Source of the DNA: Clostridia bacterium
GTDB lineage: Bacteria > Bacillota > Clostridia > Christensenellales > Aristaeellaceae
Assembly (NCBI GenBank): GCA_017524615.1
Contig: JAFXVJ010000007.1
Coordinates: forward strand, 62,001-126,000
DNA: 64,000 nucleotides
Direction of reading: 5' to 3'
The position numbers and the translations under genes are program-made. Below the pieces are notes generated by a model. It worked only from the letters and a program-made list of their open reading frames with translations, ran no database searches and was not told where the DNA came from. Below are positions 50,720 to 59,817 of the stretch, in pieces (positions within the stretch are counted from its first letter, which is position 1; every line of letters starts with the position of its first letter).

Positions 50720-52498
50720 ATGAGCGAAACGAAACAAACGGGACAGGAAATGCAGGGAGTGGGTCATCAAGTCAAGCGCGTCCTGGTCTTTCTGGGGCTG
50801 CTGCTGCTGGGCTGCCTGATCTTCCTCATTTTCGGCGGTATTTTTTCCGGCATCGGCGTGCCCATGTATTGGACCGGCATCATCGCGGCGATCATATTCG
50901 CGCCGCTGGCGATCATCTGCCTGGTCAAGTGGGATAAGCTGTACGGCGTGTACAGCAGCGGAAACGAGCAAAACACCCTGCGGCTGAGCAAGTCGGAACG
51001 GCTGGCCTACAAGCTGATGAAGCGCATCCTGGGGATCCCGGCGGCTTTCCGGAACCTGGGCGTGAAGATCGGCAAGGGCTGCGCGAACCTGGTCAAGCGC
51101 GTCGGCGCGGAGATCAGGGATATCGTGATGACCTTTGTACACGGAGATTGGAAAACCAAGCTGAGCTACCTGGTGATGGGCTTTGGCAACATTGCCCGGG
51201 GCCAGATCCTGCGAGGCGTGCTGTTCCTGGTGTTCGAGATCGTATTCATCGGGTATATGATCCTCGCCGGTGGGTACTGGCTGAGCATGCTGCCTTCTCT
51301 GGGCAAGGTGGCCCCCATCCCCAACGGACGGTACAATGAGGCCCTGGACGTGTATGAGCCCATCTATGGGGACAACTCGTTCAAGATCCTTTTGTACGGC
51401 GTGCTGACCATCTTTTTCATCATCGCTTTCATTTATACCTGGCGCCAGAATGTGAAGCAGAACCAGCTGGCCGAAAAGATCCTGGCTTCCGGCAAAAAGC
51501 TGCGCAGCGGCAAGGACGACCTGCGCTCCATGGTGGACGATCAGTTCCACAAGACGCTGCTGGCCCTGCCCCTCACCGGCATCCTGATTTTCACGGTGAT
51601 GCCTATCGTGTTCATGGTGCTGGTGGCCTTCACCAACTATGACGGCGCGCACAACGGCTTTTCCAACAACCTGTTCGGCTGGATGGGCATGACCAACTTC
51701 AACACCCTTTTGTCCTGGGAGGTGAAGGGCGGATCGGGCACCCAGTCCTATGCCGCCACGTTCGGCGAGGTGCTGTCCTGGACGCTGATCTGGGCCTTCT
51801 TTGCCACCTTCACCAACTACTTCCTGGGCATGCTGGTGGCCATGGCCATCAACAAGAAGGGTATCCGGTTCAAGAAGGGCTGGCGTACCATCCTGGTGCT
51901 CACCATCGCCATTCCCCAGTTCATTTCCCTGCTGTACGTATCCAAAATGTTCGCCCGCAACGGCCTGGTGAACCAGTTCCTGATGGATATGGGCTGGATC
52001 AAGGAGGCCCTGCCATTCTGGGAAAAGGCCACGTGGGCGCGAGTCACCGTCATCATCCTGAATATCTGGATCGGCATTCCCTATCTGATGCTGATCACCA
52101 CCGGCATCCTGATGAACATCCCGGCGGACCTGTACGAATCCGCCCGCATCGACGGCGCCAACGCATGGCAGCAGTACCAGAAAATCACGCTGCCCTATAT
52201 GCTGTTCGTCACCGGCCCGTATCTGCTCACCAGCTTTACGGGCAACATGAATAACTTTAACGTCATTTATCTGCTCACCGGCGGCGCGCCTACCAACGCG
52301 GCCGCATCCTCGGCCGCAGGCACCGTGGGGTATACCGACCTGCTGATCACCTGGCTGTTCAAGATCACCACCGGCGCCGAATCCCAGTACTATATGGCTT
52401 CTGTGGTCGGCATCCTGGTGTTCGTGGTGGTGGCCGTTATCTCGCTGGTGGTATACAATCTGCTGCCGTCCATCAAGAATGAGGAGGATTTCCAGTGA
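50720..52498 (+). CDS. MalF-like sugar ABC permease
   Basis: The 592-residue permease has eight or more membrane segments. Two lie near the N-terminus (about 21-41 and 50-70), a basic loop follows, then another pair around a short outside loop (about 165-245), and the MalF core from about 280 with TLLALPLTGILIFTVMPIVFMVLVAFTNYD and the EAA-loop segment DLYESARIDGANAWQQYQKITLPYM, which contacts the ATPase. This extended N-terminal form is common in clostridia. GTG at 50708 would leave no room for the ribosome site, so ATG at 50720 is chosen. The stop overlaps the next start (TGATG). Confidence 0.93.
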   Translation: MSETKQTGQEMQGVGHQVKRVLVFLGLLLLGCLIFLIFGGIFSGIGVPMYWTGIIAAIIFAPLAIICLVKWDKLYGVYSSGNEQNTLRLSKSERLAYKLMKRILGIPAAFRNLGVKIGKGCANLVKRVGAEIRDIVMTFVHGDWKTKLSYLVMGFGNIARGQILRGVLFLVFEIVFIGYMILAGGYWLSMLPSLGKVAPIPNGRYNEALDVYEPIYGDNSFKILLYGVLTIFFIIAFIYTWRQNVKQNQLAEKILASGKKLRSGKDDLRSMVDDQFHKTLLALPLTGILIFTVMPIVFMVLVAFTNYDGAHNGFSNNLFGWMGMTNFNTLLSWEVKGGSGTQSYAATFGEVLSWTLIWAFFATFTNYFLGMLVAMAINKKGIRFKKGWRTILVLTIAIPQFISLLYVSKMFARNGLVNQFLMDMGWIKEALPFWEKATWARVTVIILNIWIGIPYLMLITTGILMNIPADLYESARIDGANAWQQYQKITLPYMLFVTGPYLLTSFTGNMNNFNVIYLLTGGAPTNAAASSAAGTVGYTDLLITWLFKITTGAESQYYMASVVGILVFVVVAVISLVVYNLLPSIKNEEDFQ

Positions 52499-55143
52499 TG
52501 AAGAAAAAAATCGCTTTGAAAACGCTGGCAATCGCTGTCATCCTGGTGGGCGTGGTCCTGCTGGGCTTCACAGCGCAGGGCATCATCGAAGGCAACAAGA
52601 TTTACGATCTGTTCCGGAAAATCCGGGTCAATGTGCATGACGTATATAAGGACGTGGACAACAAGGGCCTGGAACAGGTGAAGGAAGAATACCGCGATGT
52701 GTTCGCGGCGGTGGATCAGATTGACGCCCTGGGCGGAGAAAAGGCCAAGACGTATTTGAACAATGTCAACACCGCCTATGGCCTGGTGGACACCATCGAG
52801 GCCACGGAAAGCATCGTCGGCTCCATCAACCGCATGGGTGCGCAGCAGGCGCAGCAGAGCCTGGCCGAGGTGTTCGACACCATTGACGAGGCCGGCAAGG
52901 CGTTGAGCGCGGTCAAGGCAGCCGGCGCGGAGAACGCCGAGACCTACCTGGTGGACGTGGAAGCCGCCCTGGCGGATCACGAGGATCTGGACGAAGCCCG
53001 GGCACAGCTGGACGCGGGCTATGCTGATATGGACGAGGACACGGCCAAGCAGGTGAAGGCCTTCTTCAATTTCGTGTTCCAGATGGCGAAGGACAAGGGC
53101 AGCGAAGAAGCGCTGCGGTACATGGAAGCGGTCATTGAATCGGCGGATGTGACAGCCGAGGAATTCGCCGAGCAGAGGATCGCGGACCGCTACGCGGATC
53201 CGGAACTGGAAAACGCGGAGCAGCTGCGCCAGTACAGCGGCGATGTGTTCCGCCTGATCAGCGACCAGGGCACCGCCCAGGCCAAGACCTATATCCAGCA
53301 GCTGCTCAAGACCATGGAACAGAAGGATATCCCGGACGCCCGGGCTTATCTGGATGAAGTGTACGAGGACAATGACGACAATCGGGTCACCCGGAAATAC
53401 CTGGACGCCATCTTCCAGACCATCGACGCGCAGGGCATGGAATATGCCAAGCTGCACGGCGGTGATATCTGCGCGGTAGTGGGTCAGGAGGACGTGGAGC
53501 AGGCCCAGGCCTTCCTGGACGCGCTGAACGCCGCCCCGGCGGGGGACGCCGGCGCTTCTTTGGAGAAGCTCAGCCAGTTCCGCGCCGCCATCGAGGCAGC
53601 CGGCAAAGGATTTGACGGCAGCGCCAATCCGTATCTGTCCGGGTTGTACGCGGTGAACGCGGAGGTGGACAAGGCTGTTTCGGCGGCGGAGAGGGCCCAG
53701 AAGAAGGCGGATAAATCCGCTGCGGCCATCGACACTGCCCGGGAAAAGGCGGAAGCCGCCAAGGCGGCTGTGGCCGCCGCTGCCACGGAAGAGGAAAAGG
53801 CGGCTGCCGCGGAGGAATCGGACGCGGCCCAGAAGGCTTATGATACCGCCGTGGCCAAGGCCCAGAAGGATCGGGAGGATGCCGACAAGAAACAGCTGGA
53901 CGAAGAAAAAGCCCGGCAGTATATGGCCAGGATGGAGGAAGCTCTGGACCAGGCCAAATCCGGCGTGGCCCCGGAAAGCCTGGATCGGGTGAAGAAATTC
54001 CAGGATGACGTCTGCGCGCTGATGAGCAAGGTGGGCATGGAAAAGGCGAAAAAGTACATGGAAAATGCCTGCAAGGCTTACAGCGATAAAACGCTGCGCA
54101 TCACCCGGCTGGGCGACGACAACGCCCAGAAGCTGGAGGACCTGGATGACACCAAGCTGTCCCGCACCCGGAACAAGGCCAGGCTGATGATGCTGACGCT
54201 GGCCTGCCTGATCATCGGCGTGGTGCTGCTGTGCATCAAGGTCAATGAAAACGCCCAGCCCAGGCTGACGCGGGAGGAAAGGGCGCAGATGGGCCGCCAT
54301 ATGGGCCTGAAAACCTCCAGGATGATTGCCAATTCAGCCATTCACGCGGTGCTGATCATCATCAGCGTGGTGTGGCTGATCCCGTTCATCTCGATCGTGC
54401 TGCAATCCCTGCGCGTGGAATCCACCCATCAGGTGGGCTATATCATGCCGGATAAGCTGCACTTCTACAACTACGCGGATCTGTTCGGAACGGATTTCCC
54501 CAGGTGGTACGCCAACACCTTCATCATGGCCCTGATCGTGGCTCTGCTGCAAACGGTCATCGTGCTGTGCATGAGCTACACCCTGTCCCGTTTCCGCTTC
54601 AAAATGCGCAAGCCTCTGATGCGCTTCATGCTGATCCTGGGCATGTTCCCCGGCATGCTCACCATGATCATCCTCTATCGCGTGCTCAGCGACCTGGGCC
54701 TGACCCAGGAACACGCGGTGCCCGGATTGATCCTGGTGTATATCGCTTCCTCCGGGATGGGCTATTATGTGTCCAAGGGCTTCTTTGACACCATTCCCAA
54801 ATCACTGGATGAGGCGGCCCGGGTGGACGGCGCCACGCGGTTCCAGGTGCTGAAAAAGATCATCCTGCCGCTGTCAAAGCCCATCGTGATCTACACCATC
54901 CTGACGGCCTTCATGGGCCCATGGGGCGATTATGTGTTCGCGCGTTATATCTCCTTCGGCAAATCCGTCGGCATGAACGTGGCCGTAGGCCTGTACAGCT
55001 GGCTGAGCAAGGATCAGATCGCCTCCCGCTATACCATGTTCTGCGCCGGCGGCGTGCTGGTGGCCATTCCGGTGGCCGTGCTGTTCATGTGCCTGCAGAA
55101 GTACTATGTGGAAGGCGTTACCGGCGGCGCCGTCAAGGGATAA
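52498..55143 (+). CDS. MalG-like sugar ABC permease with giant extracytoplasmic repeat domain
   Basis: The 881-residue protein is three times the normal MalG length. The core (608-881) is typical: WLIPFISIVLQSLR, FPRWYANTFIMAL, the EAA-loop SLDEAARVDGATRFQVLKKIILPL, and the end KYYVEGVTGGAVKG. It is preceded by membrane segment 1 (about 8-28), about 530 residues outside (30-560) and membrane segment 2 (about 562-583), which keeps the core's orientation. The outside part holds about seven copies of an 18-residue motif with G-x3-A-x2-Y, such as DVFRLISDQGTAQAKTYI (249-266), and an Ala/Lys/Glu coiled coil (about 385-480). I know no family for it. GAGGAGG precedes the ATG. Confidence 0.9.
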   Translation: MKKKIALKTLAIAVILVGVVLLGFTAQGIIEGNKIYDLFRKIRVNVHDVYKDVDNKGLEQVKEEYRDVFAAVDQIDALGGEKAKTYLNNVNTAYGLVDTIEATESIVGSINRMGAQQAQQSLAEVFDTIDEAGKALSAVKAAGAENAETYLVDVEAALADHEDLDEARAQLDAGYADMDEDTAKQVKAFFNFVFQMAKDKGSEEALRYMEAVIESADVTAEEFAEQRIADRYADPELENAEQLRQYSGDVFRLISDQGTAQAKTYIQQLLKTMEQKDIPDARAYLDEVYEDNDDNRVTRKYLDAIFQTIDAQGMEYAKLHGGDICAVVGQEDVEQAQAFLDALNAAPAGDAGASLEKLSQFRAAIEAAGKGFDGSANPYLSGLYAVNAEVDKAVSAAERAQKKADKSAAAIDTAREKAEAAKAAVAAAATEEEKAAAAEESDAAQKAYDTAVAKAQKDREDADKKQLDEEKARQYMARMEEALDQAKSGVAPESLDRVKKFQDDVCALMSKVGMEKAKKYMENACKAYSDKTLRITRLGDDNAQKLEDLDDTKLSRTRNKARLMMLTLACLIIGVVLLCIKVNENAQPRLTREERAQMGRHMGLKTSRMIANSAIHAVLIIISVVWLIPFISIVLQSLRVESTHQVGYIMPDKLHFYNYADLFGTDFPRWYANTFIMALIVALLQTVIVLCMSYTLSRFRFKMRKPLMRFMLILGMFPGMLTMIILYRVLSDLGLTQEHAVPGLILVYIASSGMGYYVSKGFFDTIPKSLDEAARVDGATRFQVLKKIILPLSKPIVIYTILTAFMGPWGDYVFARYISFGKSVGMNVAVGLYSWLSKDQIASRYTMFCAGGVLVAIPVAVLFMCLQKYYVEGVTGGAVKG

Positions 55144-55164
55144 TGTGAAAGGAGAGATGAGACA

Positions 55165-56292
55165 ATGGCAAGCGTAAAGCTGACCGACGTGAAGAAGGTC
55201 TATGATAATAACGTGACGGCAGTGCACGATTTTAACCTGGATATCAAGGACAAGGAATTTGTGGTGTTCGTAGGGCCCTCCGGCTGCGGCAAATCCACCA
55301 CCCTGCGCATGATCGCCGGCCTGGAGGACATTTCCGGCGGCACCGTGGAAATCGACGGCGTGGTGGTGAACGACCTGCAGCCCAAGGACCGCGACATCGC
55401 CATGGTGTTCCAGAATTACGCCCTGTACCCCCACATGACGGTTTATGACAACATCGCCTTCTCCCTGCGGCTGAAGAAAATGCCGGAGGATGAAATCTAT
55501 GAAAAGGTTACCAACGCCGCGGAAATCCTGGGCATCACCCAGTATCTGACCCGTAAGCCCCGCGCCCTGTCCGGCGGCCAGCGCCAGCGTGTGGCCATCG
55601 GCCGCGCCATGGTGCGCCAGTCCAAGGTGTTCCTGATGGACGAGCCGCTTTCCAACCTGGATGCGAAGCTGCGCAATCAGATGCGCGCCGAAATCATCCT
55701 GCTGCGGCAGAAGCTGGACACCACCTTCATCTACGTCACCCATGACCAGACTGAGGCCATGACCCTGGGCGACCGCATCGTGATCATGCGGGACGGTATC
55801 ATCGAGCAGGTGGGCACCCCCATGGAAGTGTTCGAAATGCCCCGGAACATCTTCGTGGCCGAGTTCATCGGCGCGCCCAAGATGAACATGATCGAAACCC
55901 GGCTGGAAAAGGAGGGCGACCGGTACTTCGTGCGGCCCTTCGGCGCGAAAATCGAGGTAGACGGCTCTAAGCGCGAAGAACTGCTGCAAAAGAACATCGA
56001 CAGCCGCGACGTGGTGCTGGGCGTGCGCCCGGAGCATATCGTGCTCAGCTGGCAGCCCGGTGAGCACGCCATCCCCTGCACCCTGGAGGTCAACGAAATG
56101 ATGGGCAGCGAGCTGCACCTGCACGTGTATACCGAGGATGAAACCCGCCTCATCGTCCGCGTGCCCACCATCGACCTCGCCCCCGATCAGCGCAGGCAAA
56201 TGGTATACGGCGCTAAGCTGTTCATCACCTTCGAGGGCAAGGTCATGCACTTCTTCGACAAGGAATCCGGACTCAACCTGATCTACGGCTGA
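55165..56292 (+). CDS. Sugar ABC transporter ATPase (MsmX/MalK/UgpC type)
   Basis: The 375-residue ATPase has Walker A GPSGCGKST (37-45), Q-loop FQNYALYPHM, signature LSGGQRQR (about 134-141), Walker B VFLMDEPLSNLD and the switch His in VTHDQTEA. A C-terminal OB-type regulatory region (about 240-375) includes GVRPEHIVL. In Bacillus, MsmX serves many importers; here it directly follows the permeases, so it is at least theirs. ATG follows GAAAGGAGAGATGAGACA. A bidirectional terminator follows. Confidence 0.95.
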   Translation: MASVKLTDVKKVYDNNVTAVHDFNLDIKDKEFVVFVGPSGCGKSTTLRMIAGLEDISGGTVEIDGVVVNDLQPKDRDIAMVFQNYALYPHMTVYDNIAFSLRLKKMPEDEIYEKVTNAAEILGITQYLTRKPRALSGGQRQRVAIGRAMVRQSKVFLMDEPLSNLDAKLRNQMRAEIILLRQKLDTTFIYVTHDQTEAMTLGDRIVIMRDGIIEQVGTPMEVFEMPRNIFVAEFIGAPKMNMIETRLEKEGDRYFVRPFGAKIEVDGSKREELLQKNIDSRDVVLGVRPEHIVLSWQPGEHAIPCTLEVNEMMGSELHLHVYTEDETRLIVRVPTIDLAPDQRRQMVYGAKLFITFEGKVMHFFDKESGLNLIYG

Positions 56293-56316
56293 TTTACGGC
56301 CGATCCATAACGCAAA

Positions 56317-56354
56317 AAGCAGCCATGCCGGACATCTGTCCAGCATGGCTGCTT
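56317..56354. terminator. Bidirectional terminator between convergent genes
   Basis: AAGCAGCCATGC (56317-56328) pairs with GCATGGCTGCTT (56343-56354), with A5 upstream and TTTA downstream. It serves the ABC operon (plus) and the transglutaminase operon (minus). Confidence 0.85.
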
Positions 56355-56426
56355 TATTCTCTGCTATATTTTCATACTGACGGAAGAACCAGCGGGCGCC
56401 GTCGAGCCGGCGGGACGCTGGGCGGT

Positions 56427-58679
56427 TCACAGCATCCGGCGCAGCAGCAGGCGGAATCGCGTCCAGGGGGAGGCGGCCTGGCGCAGGGCCAAGTAGCAAT
56501 CCCGGAAGGGGGCCACGGGGGCGGCGTGCTTGCCGTATACCTGGGCCGCATAGGTGTGAACCAGCGGCGATACGGGGGACAGGCCGGCCTGAGAGAGTGC
56601 CCGGTCTGCCCGAAGCGCGTAATCGTGCAAGGTCTCCTGAGGCTGACGGGTGACGCCCCGGCAGGCGATGAACCGTTGGATAGCGGCAAAGAGGATGTCC
56701 GCAGCCCGGGAGGGATGACGCTTTGCCCGTCGCAGGGGATCAGTGGCCAGAGCGCGCCAGACGATCAAAGCGATGAGCAACAGGATCAGCAGCGGAATCC
56801 ACCAGGGGAAGGGCGGCTGGGGATCGCTGCCGTCCGGCTGCGCCTGGGGCGGCACGGAAGGCTCCGGCGTCGGGGTGGGGGCCTCGTCACTGCCGCCGGG
56901 GGGCGGCGTGGGGGTCGGCGCGTCGCCGGGAGCGTCTTCCGGCTCCCGGGTGGGTTCCGGAGAGGGCGAGGGCGACGGCGAGGGCGACGGCGTGGCGTCC
57001 GGGGTCTGATCATCGGGGGACGGCGGCGCATCGCCGTCCTGGCTGCGGTCGTTGTCCGTGCGGGGCGTGGCGTCAAAATCCAGCCAGCCAAAGCCGTTCA
57101 GATAGACTTCCGTCCAGGCGTGAGCGTCCCGGCCCGCCACTACGGCCACGCCGTTTTCGTCCGGAACCGCCAGATATCCGGTCACGTACCGGGCGGGCAG
57201 ACCCGCGATGCGGCACAGCATGGTCATGGCGCTGGCGAAATAGGTGCAGTAGCCCTCCCGTTCCCCGATCAGGAACCAGGCCACGAAATCCACCCCCTCC
57301 GGGGGATTCCGCACCTGTAGGGTATAGGTGTAATGGCTGCGCAGGTAATTCTGAATGCCCAGGGCTTTTTCATAGGGTGACTGGGCTCCGGCGGTGGCCT
57401 GGGCGACGATGTCCTCCAATTCCCGCTGGGCATGCATGTGGGAGGGAATGGTCAGATAATCCCGGGCGACCTGTTCATACCGCGGATCCGTGCTGCCGGC
57501 GCTGGCTTCCACTGCCTGCCGGGTGAGGGCGCTGCCGGGGGCATAGGGCAGGTAAGTGAGGGAATAGGTGTCTCCGGCTGCCAGATCCCGGGTCAGGAAC
57601 AATTCCGCCGCCTGGTTATAATACAGCACCATGCGCTTGCTTTCCAATTGCAGCGTCTGAACGCGGGCAGGCGCGAAAAGGGTGGTGGGGCTGCTGCCCA
57701 GCATATGAACGGTGATGGGCTGGGCGGCGATGTTTACCCCGGACAGGGGCCGGTTCAGGTCAAACAATTCATCCCGCAGGCTGCGGGTGCGGGAGGCGTT
57801 GTACAGATATTGGCGATTATTCAGGGTATCCACCCAATTGAGGCCGGTGTATTCATTGAAGGTGCGGCCCCGCAGCAGCACGGTGCGGTCGGTGCTCACC
57901 TCCATGACGGCGTGATTCCGGGGCTCGGCCGGGCCGCCCAGGCGATCCCGCAGGGGCTGATAGCCCTCGTCGACCAGGGAGAAGGAGGTGCGGAATTCGT
58001 TAAAGAACAGGTAATCGTTGGCAAAGTCCCGGATATCCTGGGCCAACTGCTCCAGGGCAGGCACCGTGGGGGATTTGGCGGGCAATGCCCAAAAGGCGGT
58101 GACGGTCAGCACCGCGGCCACCAGCAGGGCCACGGCGCGCTTTCCGTTTTCATCCGCCAGCAGCAGCAGCAAGCCCGCCGCGGCAGGCAGCGCGTACAGC
58201 AAAAGCCCCGCCTGACCTGACAACACAAAGGCCATGGCGACCACGGTCAGCACCACGAACACGGCCAGGGGCAGGGTGCGATCCCAGGCCAGGGCGGCGC
58301 CCAGCAGGGAAAAGAGCAGGCACAGGCCCAGGCGCGCTGCATCGGCATAGGGGAGCGCTGCTTCCGGCACGCCCTGAAAGGAGAGAAACGCGGCCTTGAC
58401 GGCCTGAAACGCGGTGAACACCGGCCCGCCGCCCAGCGCCCCCCAAAGGCCGAAGCCCAGCAGAAGGATCAGCGGCAGCAGCCATTTGAATTTCAGATGA
58501 ACGGAAAAGAACCCGTAAATCAGCAGAGAAAACAGCCCGCAGAGCAGAACCGCGGGCCACAGGGCCAATTGGGGGAAAAGCGCGCCCAGCGAGGGCAGCG
58601 CCATGCCCAGGCTCAGCAGCAGCGCCGTGCAGGCTCCCATCACAGCCGCCGGTATGGCAGTTTTAAGCGGGCGTGACAT
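56427..58679 (-). CDS. Membrane transglutaminase-like protein
   Basis: The 750-residue protein has about seven N-terminal membrane segments (to about residue 200), an extracytoplasmic region and a transglutaminase-type core with the triad Cys478 (EGYCTYFASA), His520 (DAHAWTEV) and Asp536 (WLDFDATP). A Pro/Ser/Thr-rich linker (about 548-620; PSPSPSPSPSPEPT) leads to a last membrane segment (WWIPLLILLLIALIVW) and a cytoplasmic DUF4129-like tail. Such proteins are usually encoded next to MoxR and DUF58 proteins, as here. The role is unknown; wall peptide processing is one idea. ATG at 58679 with GGAGGTATGCT upstream; it overlaps the DUF58 gene by 17 bp. Confidence 0.9.
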   Translation of the reverse strand: MSRPLKTAIPAAVMGACTALLLSLGMALPSLGALFPQLALWPAVLLCGLFSLLIYGFFSVHLKFKWLLPLILLLGFGLWGALGGGPVFTAFQAVKAAFLSFQGVPEAALPYADAARLGLCLLFSLLGAALAWDRTLPLAVFVVLTVVAMAFVLSGQAGLLLYALPAAAGLLLLLADENGKRAVALLVAAVLTVTAFWALPAKSPTVPALEQLAQDIRDFANDYLFFNEFRTSFSLVDEGYQPLRDRLGGPAEPRNHAVMEVSTDRTVLLRGRTFNEYTGLNWVDTLNNRQYLYNASRTRSLRDELFDLNRPLSGVNIAAQPITVHMLGSSPTTLFAPARVQTLQLESKRMVLYYNQAAELFLTRDLAAGDTYSLTYLPYAPGSALTRQAVEASAGSTDPRYEQVARDYLTIPSHMHAQRELEDIVAQATAGAQSPYEKALGIQNYLRSHYTYTLQVRNPPEGVDFVAWFLIGEREGYCTYFASAMTMLCRIAGLPARYVTGYLAVPDENGVAVVAGRDAHAWTEVYLNGFGWLDFDATPRTDNDRSQDGDAPPSPDDQTPDATPSPSPSPSPSPEPTREPEDAPGDAPTPTPPPGGSDEAPTPTPEPSVPPQAQPDGSDPQPPFPWWIPLLILLLIALIVWRALATDPLRRAKRHPSRAADILFAAIQRFIACRGVTRQPQETLHDYALRADRALSQAGLSPVSPLVHTYAAQVYGKHAAPVAPFRDCYLALRQAASPWTRFRLLLRRML

Positions 58680-59817
58680 AGCATACCTCCACCAAATGAT
58701 GCTGCAGTCGCGTGACGAAGGGCTGGTATTCAGCCAGTTCCGGGGTATAGGTGACCAGATACAGCCGGGCGCTGGGGCCCATGCGGCGGATGCGGCTGAC
58801 GCCATCCACGATTTGGGCATCCAGCCGGGTGGTGATGATGATGGTGGCGCCGGTGCGGCGCATGCGGCGCAATTCCAGATTCAGCACCCGGGAAAAATCC
58901 TCTCCGCCGCGGAAGGATTGGCAGGCCAGCATTTCCTGCAAAAGGGAGAGGCTGGCGGCGTTGTCGCTGGAAAACTCATTGGCGCGGTCACCGTAAATGG
59001 GCAGGCGGACGGGGCTGCCGTCCTCCATTTGCATGTTGGCCACGGCCACCGCCGTTTCGCACAGGGCGTCCCGCAGGCATTCCTTGCCTTCGGGGATGCC
59101 CTCGCCGCCCAGGGGCGCGTCACAGTCCAGCAGGATCAGCGTATCCGGCGGCGCGGGGGTTTCAAACCGGCGCACCAGCAATTCCCGCTTCCGGGAACTG
59201 AGCTTCCAGTGGATGCGCTTCATGGCGTCGCCGGGCTGATAGGAGCGCACATCCTCAGGGGCGTTGTAATCCTCCTGGGTGCGGGCCAGGGCGGCTCTGC
59301 CGTCGTCCCCCAGGGTGAAGCGGGGCTTGTCGATATCAAAGGGCCGGGGCAGCACCGTCAGCGGAGCGGAGGCATGGGCCGGCGCTTTTTTCATGCGGAA
59401 CAGGCCAAACAGATCCCGCACCGTCAGGTGGGTGAGCCAAGCGTCGTAAAGCCCCACGTGGCGGGCGTTCAGGATTACCTGCTGATCGTGCCATTGAAAG
59501 GGGCGGGCAGGGAAAACGCACGATCCATCCTGATCGGTCAAGCGATACGTCCCCTCCAGGGGAGACACCGGCAGAGGGCAGCGATGGCGGGCGCGCAGAA
59601 AGAGCCGGGCGGATTCCCCCCGGGAAATGGTGGGGCTGCTCAGCGATTGCTCGCATTCCAGCGTGGCGCGGGCCCACAGGCAGCTGACGAAGCTGTACAG
59701 CAGCACGATGATCAGCAGCAGGGCGATATATGTATACAGCGGGCTCCCCAGGGACAGGGCGCACAGCCCGCTGGTGATAAGGGCGGCTGAAACCGCCAGG
59801 CCGCGGCGGGTCATCAT
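58663..59817 (-). CDS. DUF58 domain protein
   Basis: The 384-residue protein has two N-terminal membrane segments (about 8-25 and 28-47), a beta-rich region, and the DUF58 signature DVRSYQPGDAMKRIHWKLSSRKRELLVRRFE near 190-220, followed by a von Willebrand A-like part with LILLDCDAP. It is the middle gene of MoxR-DUF58-transglutaminase, a set thought to form a membrane-linked chaperone and effector system. ATG at 59817 or 59814; the stop of MoxR overlaps (TGATG). Confidence 0.92.
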   Translation of the reverse strand: MMTRRGLAVSAALITSGLCALSLGSPLYTYIALLLIIVLLYSFVSCLWARATLECEQSLSSPTISRGESARLFLRARHRCPLPVSPLEGTYRLTDQDGSCVFPARPFQWHDQQVILNARHVGLYDAWLTHLTVRDLFGLFRMKKAPAHASAPLTVLPRPFDIDKPRFTLGDDGRAALARTQEDYNAPEDVRSYQPGDAMKRIHWKLSSRKRELLVRRFETPAPPDTLILLDCDAPLGGEGIPEGKECLRDALCETAVAVANMQMEDGSPVRLPIYGDRANEFSSDNAASLSLLQEMLACQSFRGGEDFSRVLNLELRRMRRTGATIIITTRLDAQIVDGVSRIRRMGPSARLYLVTYTPELAEYQPFVTRLQHHLVEVCYVTPA

